A stretch of 64,000 nucleotides of DNA from Burkholderia sp. HI2500. Its GTDB lineage: Bacteria; Pseudomonadota; Gammaproteobacteria; Burkholderiales; Burkholderiaceae. Below are positions 1 through 10,767 of this stretch, in pieces. Made by a program: the position numbers and the translations under genes. Where the stretch lies: positions 2,294,001-2,358,000 of the forward strand of contig NZ_NKFL01000006.1 of the NCBI RefSeq assembly GCF_002223055.1. The letters run 5' to 3'. Position 1 is the stretch's first letter. Each line of letters opens with the position of its first letter. The notes under the pieces were generated by a model, which did no database searches, was not told where the DNA came from, and worked only from the letters and a program-made list of their open reading frames with translations.

Positions 1-674
1 CGCTCCAGGGGCTGCTCTCGATCCCGCGGATGTTCGTCAACAACCTGATCAACTTCTACGCGGTCTGCCGTGCGTGGCGCATCTATCTCGGCCATCTCGT
101 GAGCGGCAAGCCCATCGCGTGGGACAAGACCAGTCATACCTACCTGTCGAACCAGGAGCTCGGGAAGGTGCGCCTCAAGATCGGCGAGATCCTCGTCGGC
201 TGGGGCGTGGTCACGCTGGAGCAATTGCAGGCGAGCCTCGAGAAACAACTGACCTGCGGCAAGCGGCTGGGCGAATTGCTGATCGAAGGCAGCGAGATCT
301 CGACCGAATCGCTCGCGGATGCGATCGCCGAGCAAGCCGAGCTGCCCCGGGTGAGCCTGGGCAACGTCGCGGTGGGCCACTTCGCGGATTCGCTCGCCTT
401 CGAGCTGCAGTACGCGTATCGGGCCGTCCCGTTTTCAACGGCGGACGACGGCACGCTGAACATCGCGGTCGGGCGGCCGCTCACGCCGGACGAACAGGAT
501 GTCGTGCGGCGCGGCGCCCGGGCGAAGGTGGCCTATTTCATTGCCTGCGACACGGAGATTACCGCCGAACTCGCCCGGCACTCGCGCTTCGTCGAACTCA
601 CGCGCCTGCGCGACGGCGACCCGGCCGCGCAGCAAGGTGCTCCCGCGCAGAAACCGTCGGGAGAACAGGCATGA
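1..674 (+). CDS. NfrB-like glycosyltransferase, C-terminal part with MshEN cyclic-di-GMP module (5' end outside window)
   Basis: The reading frame is open from the left edge and ends at TGA 672-674. The visible part is the end of a membrane glycosyltransferase (a hydrophobic stretch with a FVNNLINFYAVCRAW-like segment) followed by a T2SSE-N/MshEN domain. That domain shows the diagnostic layout of two 24-residue motifs separated by five residues: the first at 177-248 (KIGEIL...LEKQ), the second at 264-335 (RLGELL...IAEQ). In MshEN proteins this tandem motif binds cyclic-di-GMP. In E. coli NfrB, the inner-membrane half of the phage N4 receptor system, a glycosyltransferase 2 domain carries such a module and makes an exopolysaccharide on c-di-GMP binding. 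The stop overlaps the next start by ATGA, so the two genes are translationally coupled. The catalytic glycosyltransferase domain lies outside the window, so its substrate cannot be judged. Confidence 0.8.
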   Translation, partial: LQGLLSIPRMFVNNLINFYAVCRAWRIYLGHLVSGKPIAWDKTSHTYLSNQELGKVRLKIGEILVGWGVVTLEQLQASLEKQLTCGKRLGELLIEGSEISTESLADAIAEQAELPRVSLGNVAVGHFADSLAFELQYAYRAVPFSTADDGTLNIAVGRPLTPDEQDVVRRGARAKVAYFIACDTEITAELARHSRFVELTRLRDGDPAAQQGAPAQKPSGEQA

Positions 675-2365
675 AGCATTCGACACGCCCGATCGCGGCC
701 AGCCTCAAGCGCTGCGCACGGTTGAGCGCACTGGCAATCGCCGTGTCGCTGGCCTGGCAGGCGCCGGCGTCCGCCGCGCAGCAACTGACGCCCAAGGCCT
801 ACAAGCTCGCCGACAGCGCCTACAAGGCAATCAATGCCGGCGACCTGCCCCTCGCGGAAGTGTATGCGTCGCGCGCCATCAAGCTTCAGCCCGGAAGCGA
901 ACAGCTCGGGCTGCTGCTCGTCGACGTATACCGACGGGAAGGAAAGGTCGACGAAGCGGATTCGATGGTGGAATCGCTGATCGTTCGTTTTCCGAAGAGT
1001 GCGGCGGTACGCGCGCAGCATGGCTACCTGGCGCAGCGGCAGATGCGCTACGACGTTGCGTGCAGCGATTTCGCGGCCGCCGTCGCGACCGGGAAATGGA
1101 GCAAGGAACAGCAGCGCAACCTGCGTCTCGCCTGGTCGGACAGCGCGCTCGCGGCGAAGCTTCCGCATGAAGCCGGCATCGCGCTGGCGCCGCTGGCCGA
1201 TGAAAAATCGGCCGTGATCCAGGTGCGCATCGCGCAGATGAGCCTGCAGGCAGGCGACCGCGACACCGCCATCCGCATGGCCGACCTGGCGGCCAGCGAC
1301 GCGACGACCGAAGGCGAGCGCAACATGGCCGCGTCGATCGCGGCGCAGGCGCGGCTGGACGATCAGGCCGCCGAGGCGCCGGTCGACAATACCGCGCAGC
1401 AGAAGTTGCAGGATGCCTATGACCTCCTGCGCGACCACAAGGATCGCGAGGCGCTCGACGCATTCCAGGCGGGATTTTCCGGCGGTGCCGGCAATGCGAT
1501 GAACTACGCGGACGCGGGCTACGCCGCCAAGCGGATCGGGCTGAACCAGGAGTCCATCGACCTGTTCGAGCACAGCCTCGACGCCGACGAAAACGAACAC
1601 ACCTTCGATGCGCAACACAAGTTCGGCTATCGGCGGGAGGTCGAGCAGCTTCAGCGCAGCTGGGGGTTCGTCCTGAGCGCGCCGTACCAGTCGGCCGCGT
1701 TCGGTCCACAAGGCACCATCAGCGTGCTGCAGCCGGGTGTGGAAGTGTATTGGCAGCCGCCGAAGATCGGCTATCAGAACGGCCGCATCTTCCAGTTCTT
1801 CGTGCGCGGATACGGCACGGCCTACGACGGATCGGGCAACACGACCGGGCTGCCGACCGTGCAGGGTTCGGTGGGCGCGCGCTACAAGCCGCTGCCCGAC
1901 CAGAACGTCGTGCTGACCGCCGAGCGGCTGTTCCACGTCGGCAGCCAGTCGATGACGGACTGGCTGATGCGCCTGGGTTATTCGTCGGAAGGCGGGACCG
2001 ACCTGAGGGTCACCGAGCCGAGCTGGCGCAGCTGGCAGGCCTACGTTGAAGGCGCTTACTTCATCAGCGCGGGGCGATACATCATTTATTCGGAGTTGCG
2101 TTACGGGCACACCTGGCGTTTGCCGATGATCAGCGATCGGCTGACCATCTACCCGCACGCCGCGGTGGCCGGCGATCACGACAATCGGCAGCCGGACAAG
2201 ACGGCGATCGGCGCCGGGCCCGGCATCCAGTTTCGGTACTGGTTTCGCGAAGGCCGATATAGCGCGCCGGCAAGCTATCTGGATGTCACGGTGCAATACC
2301 GGTTCGGGTTGACGTCAGCGGCACGCGCACGTGGTCTCGTGGTACGCGCGACATTGTGGTTCTAA
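671..2365 (+). CDS. NfrA-like TPR outer-membrane protein
   Basis: The 564-aa protein starts at the ATG that overlaps the upstream stop by four bases. Residues 1-35 form a signal peptide (basic start, hydrophobic core, ASA cleavage region). Residues about 40-310 are alpha-helical TPR-like repeats (for example a stretch with AYKAINAGDLPLAEVYASRA). The last 230 residues resemble the NfrA C-terminal beta-barrel domain, with alternating aromatic strands and a terminal Phe (ATLWF), typical of outer-membrane insertion. In E. coli NfrA is the outer-membrane partner of NfrB and is thought to export the NfrB glycan; phage N4 uses it as receptor. The coupling to the NfrB-like gene supports the same role here. 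It is shorter than E. coli NfrA (about 990 aa), mostly through fewer TPRs. Confidence 0.75.
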   Translation: MKHSTRPIAASLKRCARLSALAIAVSLAWQAPASAAQQLTPKAYKLADSAYKAINAGDLPLAEVYASRAIKLQPGSEQLGLLLVDVYRREGKVDEADSMVESLIVRFPKSAAVRAQHGYLAQRQMRYDVACSDFAAAVATGKWSKEQQRNLRLAWSDSALAAKLPHEAGIALAPLADEKSAVIQVRIAQMSLQAGDRDTAIRMADLAASDATTEGERNMAASIAAQARLDDQAAEAPVDNTAQQKLQDAYDLLRDHKDREALDAFQAGFSGGAGNAMNYADAGYAAKRIGLNQESIDLFEHSLDADENEHTFDAQHKFGYRREVEQLQRSWGFVLSAPYQSAAFGPQGTISVLQPGVEVYWQPPKIGYQNGRIFQFFVRGYGTAYDGSGNTTGLPTVQGSVGARYKPLPDQNVVLTAERLFHVGSQSMTDWLMRLGYSSEGGTDLRVTEPSWRSWQAYVEGAYFISAGRYIIYSELRYGHTWRLPMISDRLTIYPHAAVAGDHDNRQPDKTAIGAGPGIQFRYWFREGRYSAPASYLDVTVQYRFGLTSAARARGLVVRATLWF

Positions 2366-2404
2366 CAGCGACGCTGACGCTTGCTCATGGATGGCGCTTT
2401 GCGC

Positions 2405-3373
2405 TTAGTTGGGCGCCTTGAGCGTGATGATCGTTTGACGCAACAGCTGGAAGTACGAGCTCGTCGAATACGGAACCATCTGCTCGGCGTAGTTCCACCA
2501 GAAGAATCCGCCGATGAAACGCGGATCGGTCATGCTGTTGACCATCGGGTAGTACGTCTTGATCAGGTTCTGCTGCACCGACGCCGGCGCGGAGGTATTC
2601 GAGGTGCCGATTTCGCCGAAGCCGACCTTCGCGTTCGGGAAGATGCTTTCCAGCGCCGCGAAATCGTTCTTCCACGTCGGATTCAGCCCCGGGCAATCCT
2701 GGTACGGGTAGTAGCTGAACAGCGCGTAGTCGGCTTGCTGGCGGACCGTCGACGACAGGAAGGTGGTCGGCCACGTCTTCCAGTAATCCTGCGGCTTCTC
2801 CCAGCAGTTGGTGCCCTTGCTGTCGTCGTTGTAGTACAGCGTGATGGCCGTCTTGCCGCCGTTCGATTTCACGATCTGGTTGGCCGCCGCGACCATCTGG
2901 CCGATCTGCTGCTCTTGCGCGTTGACCACGCTGTTCGTCCCGCTCGGGTCGTTACGCAGCCATTCGCCGTTGATTTCGTTCGCGATCTCCCAGACGTCGA
3001 CCGTGTTCTTCAACTGCGACACCAGTTCCTGCGTCCTGGCCTTGTACGTGGCGAGATCCGTCGGGAAATAGTAAGAATCGTAGACTTCGCCCATCACGTA
3101 CGCGACGGCGTGCAGGCGCAGCAGCGGTGCGTAGTAGTCGGCGGCCGACGTACCCGGATCGAACACGACACGCACGGTGGGCTTGTACGGCAGGTTCTGC
3201 AGCGACGCGACGATCGCGTCCAGCTTGGTCAGGTCGTCGAGGGTCACGCCGTAGACGGGATTCTTCAGAGGTTCGACCTGGGCTTCAGCGGGCCGGGATA
3301 AAGGCAGGAGCCCGGCATAAGCGACGCATGCGGCGATGGCCGTGCGCGAGATATTTTTCGTCAGTCTTTTCAA
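2405..3373 (-). CDS. secreted clan GH-A-like glycoside hydrolase
   Basis: A 322-aa protein beginning at a TTG (3371-3373); there is no ATG before the conserved domain, and a purine-rich GGACGGAAAGCG lies just upstream. Residues 1-31 look like a signal peptide (AEA|QVEPL). The rest fits a TIM-barrel glycosidase: an EIANEINGEW segment carries the Asn-Glu pair used as acid/base in clan GH-A, and a later VGFGEIG segment carries the likely nucleophile Glu. It is convergent with the nfrA-like gene, 39 bp away, so it is not in that operon, but a periplasmic or secreted glycosidase next to an exopolysaccharide exporter suggests trimming or degrading the polymer. GH family and substrate cannot be assigned by eye. 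Confidence 0.7.
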   Translation of the reverse strand: MKRLTKNISRTAIAACVAYAGLLPLSRPAEAQVEPLKNPVYGVTLDDLTKLDAIVASLQNLPYKPTVRVVFDPGTSAADYYAPLLRLHAVAYVMGEVYDSYYFPTDLATYKARTQELVSQLKNTVDVWEIANEINGEWLRNDPSGTNSVVNAQEQQIGQMVAAANQIVKSNGGKTAITLYYNDDSKGTNCWEKPQDYWKTWPTTFLSSTVRQQADYALFSYYPYQDCPGLNPTWKNDFAALESIFPNAKVGFGEIGTSNTSAPASVQQNLIKTYYPMVNSMTDPRFIGGFFWWNYAEQMVPYSTSSYFQLLRQTIITLKAPN

Positions 3374-3790
3374 AACGCTTTCCGTCCCAAAGTAAGAAGA
3401 AGCGCGATTTTAGACGAAAATAAAAGGTAATTATCGGATGATATTGAAAGTGGCGAGCCCTAAAAAGATCGTTAGGATCGGTATCAAAAGTGGATGCGGC
3501 AGGATGCCGCGCCAGGTAAGTTGTTACGTGATACTTATTAAATGCACTGCAGCATCGGCGCGAGAAGCTGGTGCCGGGAGAGGCGGCGGCGGGTGCGTCT
3601 CAGGGTAAAACCGAGGTGCGGGTGGCTGCGTGCAAACGATTGCCGACGCCCGAAGCTAGCCGCAGCCAATCGCCCCTGACACACGCGGCTCAGCGACACG
3701 AACCACCCACGCCCACCAGTTCATTCAGGCGACCGGATAGCGGAACCCGCTACCACCCGGATTCCGCTACGCGGCGCCTTCGTTGCCTGC
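3374..3790. other. 417-bp intergenic region, no gene seen
   Basis: The first 150 bp are clearly A+T-richer than the surroundings and probably hold the promoter of the leftward glycosidase gene. The rest, up to the maeB stop codon, has no convincing coding frame. Only short, weak stem-loops are visible near 3735-3800; none is a clear terminator. Confidence 0.5.
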
Positions 3791-6091
<2,301 letters not shown>

Positions 6092-6227
6092 GTTTTTCGA
6101 TCCGGGCACGGGCGCCAGGCCAGTCCCGGCGCGATCCATGAAGGGGATTCTAGGGCTCCGCCATAACGTGTTGATTCTGTTTTAATATTGGCCCATCACT
6201 TTTTCATGATGGATACATGACCAGTCA

Positions 6228-7199
6228 ATGACTTTTGACGCAAACGACGTGGTCAGGCGGCTGGGCGCCCGCTTGAAGATGCGGCACCTGGTGCTGTTGC
6301 TGCAAATCCAGCAGCACGGGTCGCTGACGCGCGTCGCGGAGCACATGGCCAGCAGCCAGCCCGCCGTGACCAATGCGCTGTCCGAGCTGGAGAGCATGTT
6401 CGGCACGCCGCTGTTCGAGCGCTCGTCGCGCGGCATGCGGCCCACCGCGCTCGGCGCGGTCGTGCTCGAGCGGGCGAAGGCGATGATCAAGGATCTCGAC
6501 CACCTCGCCCGCGAGATGGAGGCCGTCGCCGCCGGGCATGCGGCCCACCTGCACATCGGCGTGATTCCGTTCATTTCCGGGCAGATGCTGTCGGCCGCGC
6601 TCAAGCGGCTGCAAGCGCGCATGGAGCGGCGCCTGACCGTGACGATTCATGAGGGCACCAGCGATCAGCTGCTGCTGCAGCTCAGGGACCACGGCGTCGA
6701 CATCGTGATCGGGCGGGCCTCGTCGGCGATCGACCTGGGGCAGGTCTCCTTCGAGGTCTTGTACCAGCAGCAGCCGCGCATGATCGCGAGCCGGCGCCTT
6801 GCCGCGAAACTGGCCCGCACCGCGCTCGACTGGCACAAGCTGCACGCGCTCGACTGGATTCTCGGCGCGCCGCATACGCCGATGCGGGAACAGGTCACCG
6901 ACCTGTTCCTGTCGGCCGGCATCGCGCCGCCCGTTCCGATCGTCGAGAGTTATTCATCCAAGCTGATCGGCGAGATGATCGCGTCGAGCGACGAGGCCGT
7001 GTCGATCGTGCCGGCCGATATCGCGGAAGAACTGGTGCGGATCGCCGGCGTGGCGATCGTGCCGTACTCGCTGGTGTGGACGCTTCCGCCCATCGCGCTG
7101 TTTACCCGCGCCGCCGATTCGCGCTCGCCGGCGCGGGATCTGCTCGTCGAGGCGCTGCGCGAGGTGTGCAGGGAGACTTACGGGGACGCGCAGCGGTAA
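6228..7199 (+). CDS. LysR-type transcriptional regulator
   Basis: A 323-aa LTTR: N-terminal winged helix-turn-helix at residues about 17-75 (SLTRVAEHMASSQPAVTNALSEL pattern) and a periplasmic-binding-protein-like effector domain from about residue 95 to 300. Style is that of the GbpR/CbbR branch (MRHLVLLLQIQQHGSLTRVAE). It is divergent from maeB with 136 bp between the start codons, the usual arrangement for an LTTR controlling its neighbour, so control of maeB is possible but not shown. The effector is unknown. Confidence 0.85.
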   Translation: MTFDANDVVRRLGARLKMRHLVLLLQIQQHGSLTRVAEHMASSQPAVTNALSELESMFGTPLFERSSRGMRPTALGAVVLERAKAMIKDLDHLAREMEAVAAGHAAHLHIGVIPFISGQMLSAALKRLQARMERRLTVTIHEGTSDQLLLQLRDHGVDIVIGRASSAIDLGQVSFEVLYQQQPRMIASRRLAAKLARTALDWHKLHALDWILGAPHTPMREQVTDLFLSAGIAPPVPIVESYSSKLIGEMIASSDEAVSIVPADIAEELVRIAGVAIVPYSLVWTLPPIALFTRAADSRSPARDLLVEALREVCRETYGDAQR

Positions 7200-7294
7200 G
7201 GTTTCACGTGCCACGCCTGCGTTGAACGGCCCGCCGGATCCGCCGAAACCCGTCGTGCATCTCGACGGCTTCCCGGTGCGCCACCGGCCCCGGG

Positions 7295-7972
7295 CTACTT
7301 GCTGGCCGCGAGGCGCCGCAGAATCTCTGCACGCTCGGAAGTCAGCACATGGTCCGAGCCCTCGCCGCGGTCATAGCGTTTGGTCGTCCGGTAGGACAAC
7401 CGCTTCTTGTACTGATTGGTAGCGGGATCGAACACCCACGCATCGACGTCGAAGAGGTGCGCTTCGAAATGACTTTCGCCCTTGCCCCACACATAATCGG
7501 CCCGAACGAACACCGGATAGGACGACACGTCCGGCACCTTCCACATCGCGCGATCGGCCAGTTCGGTCTGGGTGACTTCCGGCATCAGGTTCTCGATCTT
7601 GCCGTTCGCGCCATAACGCAGGATCGCCACGCGCTCCAGCATCCCGCTGCCGCCGCCCGAAAACATTCCCGAGAAGAACACCCACGAGCCGCCCGACGCA
7701 ATCGGCAGCCGCTCGGACCTTGGCGTCAGTCCGAACTGGTAAAGCTCCTTCGGCGAATTGGGCAGCGGCGCGGGCGGCATCTCGAAGCACGGCGCACGGT
7801 CCGGAAGCACGCAGAGTTTCACGCCGGACAGCGGGAGGCCGTCGGTGTCCGTTCGGCCCTCCGCCTGGGTGAAACGCGGGAAGGCGAGTTCGCCGGATGC
7901 GGCTTGAACGCCTGTGACACCAACGACGGAAAGGCCCAGGATCACCCCAAGCGTTTTACGGAACCCGCGCAT
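7295..7972 (-). CDS. hypothetical secreted protein
   Basis: A 225-aa protein of unknown function. The ATG at 7972 is chosen because GAAGAGG sits about nine bases upstream; an in-frame ATG seven codons earlier would place this Shine-Dalgarno inside the gene. Residues 1-25 make a signal peptide (MRGFRKTLG, hydrophobic core, VQA|AS). The mature part has two Cys about 12 residues apart early on (VKLCVLPDRAPCFEM) that could form a disulfide, a Gly-rich FFSGMFSGGGSGM patch, and ends SLAASK-like. No catalytic motif is recognisable. Probably periplasmic. Confidence 0.6.
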   Translation of the reverse strand: MRGFRKTLGVILGLSVVGVTGVQAASGELAFPRFTQAEGRTDTDGLPLSGVKLCVLPDRAPCFEMPPAPLPNSPKELYQFGLTPRSERLPIASGGSWVFFSGMFSGGGSGMLERVAILRYGANGKIENLMPEVTQTELADRAMWKVPDVSSYPVFVRADYVWGKGESHFEAHLFDVDAWVFDPATNQYKKRLSYRTTKRYDRGEGSDHVLTSERAEILRRLAASK

Positions 7973-8076
7973 GCACCCGCCCTCTTCTCTCATGTTTTGA
8001 TAGGCGCGAATTGTCGATGATCCGGCCGGTTCTGTCGAATGAACGTGCTTGACGTGGCGTGAGGTACAAGGGAGCG

Positions 8077-8571
8077 CTACTCAGCCGCCTTCTCGTACAG
8101 TGACCAGACGATCCCGTCTGATTTCGACCCGACGCGAATGAAGCCCAGCGACTCGTAGTAAGCGCAGAGCGTCACGTTCTCCACGGCGCAATCGAGTCGA
8201 ACGAAACGCCGGTTCAAGCTGCTCACCTTGCGCCCGCACCAGTCGAGCATGAAGCTGCCGAGCCCTTGCCCGTTGAAACCTTCCCGCACGCACAGCCCGT
8301 GCACATAGCCAGCGATCGGTTCCTGCGGCCCCCAGTGCGTGTCCTCGTCGAAGGCGAGCGAGAACGTTCCGGCCAACGCGCCGCCCACTTCGACGACATA
8401 CACGTCCTTTTGGGACACGTTGTTGCGTACCCACGCCTCGGAAAATCCGTCGCCTTCCTTGCCCCATACATGGTCGTCGTACGTGAGCTTCTTCGCGTGT
8501 GCGTCATTCCGGATCCGCGTCAGCACCGGTACGTCGTCTGCCGTTGCCCTGCGGATGCTTTTCGAGGTCAT
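8077..8571 (-). CDS. GNAT-family N-acetyltransferase
   Basis: A 164-aa single-domain acetyltransferase. The GNAT acetyl-CoA loop is visible as GFNGQGLGSFML (motif A, R/Q-x-x-G-x-G/A type), preceded by the beta-strand GYVHGLCV and followed by NVTLCAYYESLGF, the usual C-terminal motif B. The ATG at 8571 has GGAGAAACG just upstream; a longer frame to 8655 has no ribosome site. Substrate unknown. Stands alone between unrelated small genes. Confidence 0.8.
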   Translation of the reverse strand: MTSKSIRRATADDVPVLTRIRNDAHAKKLTYDDHVWGKEGDGFSEAWVRNNVSQKDVYVVEVGGALAGTFSLAFDEDTHWGPQEPIAGYVHGLCVREGFNGQGLGSFMLDWCGRKVSSLNRRFVRLDCAVENVTLCAYYESLGFIRVGSKSDGIVWSLYEKAAE

Positions 8572-8902
8572 TGCTCGTTTCTCCGTTGCAGCGAGTCGGT
8601 GAAGGAACAACCGCGATTCACAGTTCACGGCTGCGTTGCCGGAAAAGTCCGGCATGCGGGTGCAAACCCGCCCGAAGCATTCGATGTGCCGCTACACAAA
8701 GCATCACCTGCAATTTCATATCGACTGTCTCGGCCAGCCTTGACCGGATATTCACGCTCAATCAGCGCTCTTTCCGCCACGCGTTGACGCTCCGGGTACC
8801 GAGACCCGGCGCCTGCTGCTGACTGGTCGCACTCCGACGCGTACAACGTTCGCACGCCGGCAACGTTTTGCACGCCATGCGCCAGCGTGATTTTCCTGAA
8901 CG

Positions 8903-9109
8903 CTAACCCAGGGACAAGTAAATGCCGGTGCCAGCATCAACGACGAACAGGAGCGCAATGACGAGGCAGACAACTTGCCAGACACCGCGCAGGCGAGTTG
9001 CCCCGACATACAATCCTGCCACGCCGACACAAAGCGTCACGGGCCAGTATTCCATGCCAGTTCCAAGCACAACGAGATAAAAAGGAAAATCAATGGTGAT
9101 GTTACTCAT
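8903..9109 (-). CDS. small hypothetical membrane protein
   Basis: A 68-aa frame with two or three hydrophobic segments (around residues 7-17, 22-37 and 45-63) separated by a short basic loop (GATRLRG), so probably an inner-membrane protein with both ends easy to place. The ribosome site (CCGGG before ATG) is weak. An overlapping frame on the other strand is Cys/His-rich without pattern and was judged a shadow. No family recognised. Confidence 0.45.
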   Translation of the reverse strand: MSNITIDFPFYLVVLGTGMEYWPVTLCVGVAGLYVGATRLRGVWQVVCLVIALLFVVDAGTGIYLSLG

Positions 9110-9184
9110 CCCGGAATGCTCGGTTGCGTGCGTGGCGTATGCGTTCGCTCATGGTTTGAATGACATCGATCAGTCGCCGGAAGC

Positions 9185-9559
9185 TCACCCCTGCGCCTGA
9201 TGGCACACCACCTCGATATTGTGCCCATCCGGCCCGATGACGAACGCCGCGTAGTAATTCGCGTGATAGTGCGGCCGCAGCCCCGGCGCGCCATGGTCCT
9301 TCCCGCCTGCCGCCAGCGCCGCGCGATAGAACGCGTCGACTTGCTGCCGGTTGTCGGCCACGAACGCGATGTGTAGATGCGCCGGTTTCTCCGTCGTCTG
9401 GAACAGGCACAACGACGGCTTGCCCGGCGGAGAGATCTCGATGCCGTACGACGGCTCGCCCTCGCCCTGCACCACGACGCCAAGCGGCTCGAGTGCGCTC
9501 AGGAAAAACGCCTTGCTCGCTGCAAAGTCGGTCACGCCGAATTTGACATGGTCAAACAT
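9185..9559 (-). CDS. VOC (glyoxalase/bleomycin-resistance) superfamily protein
   Basis: A 124-aa single VOC domain: MFDHVKFGVTDFAASKAFF at the start, a central AHLHIAFVADNRQQVDAFYRAALAAGG repeat half, and the terminal YAAFVIGPDGHNIEVVCH strand carrying the conserved Glu metal ligand. Metal ligands are likely His4, His in AHLHIAF and the Glu in NIEVV. Start chosen at MFDHVKFG, the standard family start; an upstream extension of 11 codons is unlikely. Such small VOC proteins are usually lyases or dioxygenases of unknown substrate. Confidence 0.85.
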   Translation of the reverse strand: MFDHVKFGVTDFAASKAFFLSALEPLGVVVQGEGEPSYGIEISPPGKPSLCLFQTTEKPAHLHIAFVADNRQQVDAFYRAALAAGGKDHGAPGLRPHYHANYYAAFVIGPDGHNIEVVCHQAQG

Positions 9560-10184
9560 GACTCCCCCTCGGATAGATGGGTCTACCGGCACCCGGATGG
9601 AACGTTGAAATCACCGCGATGTTGCCACACGCAGCCGTCGCTAGCATCCCCTGCGCGACCGAACAAGAAGAGCCTGACACAGTCGGATCAACGAGCGGGA
9701 TACTCACCCGTCATCGAGCAGTCACGGCGTGCGACACGACGTCATCGTGATGCTGGCGACACCCGGCGATCGCGCACGAAGCTGTGACTGATCGTCGAGC
9801 GACAGGCATGTCTGGAAGGATTCCGAAAGAAACGACCACTGCGAAACATGCGCATCGGATGACCTGCCCGCCGGCAGGGTCGGCAAGAGAATGGCCGGGT
9901 CAATCGACCTTCATCGCTCGCGCTCTCAGGGGTGCGGAATGGCCAGGTCATGCGATCCCGACAAATCGGACAGACGATACGGGAATGTCGGCGCCCGGGA
10001 ATCCCGGAATGAAGCAGCGAGCCAGTGACGGGATCTCGCTGCCGGTTCGCTGTACCGCACGCTCGATACGTCGCACTGAACTTCCGGTCTCGCCGGTTTC
10101 AGCGGCATGCGTCCGCGATCTTGGAAGGTCGATTCCGTGCTGCTATCGTTGTGCACCTTTTGACGATTTCGGAGCGGGAGATAC
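9560..10184. other. 625-bp region without a convincing gene
   Basis: Open frames here on both strands are Arg/Ser/Pro-rich with no domain, no ribosome site and poor codon preference. The region is somewhat less GC3-biased than its neighbours and could be a decayed gene, but no protein family can be read in any frame. The last 40 bp probably carry the promoter and ribosome site (GGAGATAC) of the acetyltransferase gene at 10185. Confidence 0.4.
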
Positions 10185-10643
10185 ATGCCCTTGATCTTGC
10201 GTCGAGCGATTGCCGCTGATGCCGCAGAGGTGGCTGAAGTCTATCTACGGTCGCGCGACACGCTGGCATCCTATGCGCCGCTCGCGCACTCGGAAGCCGC
10301 CGTCCGCGATTGGGTTGCCAACGTGCTGGTTCCGTCGGGCAACGTTACCGTCGCCGTGAACGATAACCGCATTGTCGGCATGGCCGCGCACGTTGTTGCT
10401 GACGGCGTGGCGTGGCTTGACCAGTTGTATGTGTGCCCCGAATGCAAACGACAAGGGATTGGCACTTCCCTCCTGGAATCGGTGAAGTCGCAGACGGTTG
10501 GCAAGCTCCAGCTCCATACGTTCCAGATGAATCTCGATGCCGCTGCGTTTTACGAGCGGCATGGGTTCATTGCGGTTGAATACAGCGATGGGAGCAGGAA
10601 TGAGGAGGGCTGCCCTGACGTCTTGTACTGCTTGATCCGGTAG
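10185..10643 (+). CDS. GNAT-family N-acetyltransferase
   Basis: A 152-aa acetyltransferase, ATG preceded by GGGAGATAC. The fold markers are in order: LILRRAIAADAAEVAEVY at the N-terminus, VGMAAHVV and DGVAWLDQLYVCPECKRQGIGTSLL (acetyl-CoA loop Q-G-I-G-T) in the middle, and NLDAAAFYERHGFIAVEY at the C-terminus. The layout is that of a free-standing small-molecule or peptide acetyltransferase; substrate unknown. It is convergent with the long MoeA/SMI1 gene. Confidence 0.85.
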   Translation: MPLILRRAIAADAAEVAEVYLRSRDTLASYAPLAHSEAAVRDWVANVLVPSGNVTVAVNDNRIVGMAAHVVADGVAWLDQLYVCPECKRQGIGTSLLESVKSQTVGKLQLHTFQMNLDAAAFYERHGFIAVEYSDGSRNEEGCPDVLYCLIR

Positions 10644-10767
10644 CACGCGAAACGCCCGCCTGTCCTGCGCAGACAAGCGCTTCCCCAAGGGTCCACCGGC
10701 ACAGCCATTGGAGCATGCGCATCAACGTAGCGGCCCACACCCCGCCACCCTCACGCTCGGCGAGTGC

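Noticed and set aside
9784..10194. 136-aa frame in the 9.6-10.2 kb gap
   Set aside because: Overlaps the acetyltransferase start and shows no protein-like pattern.
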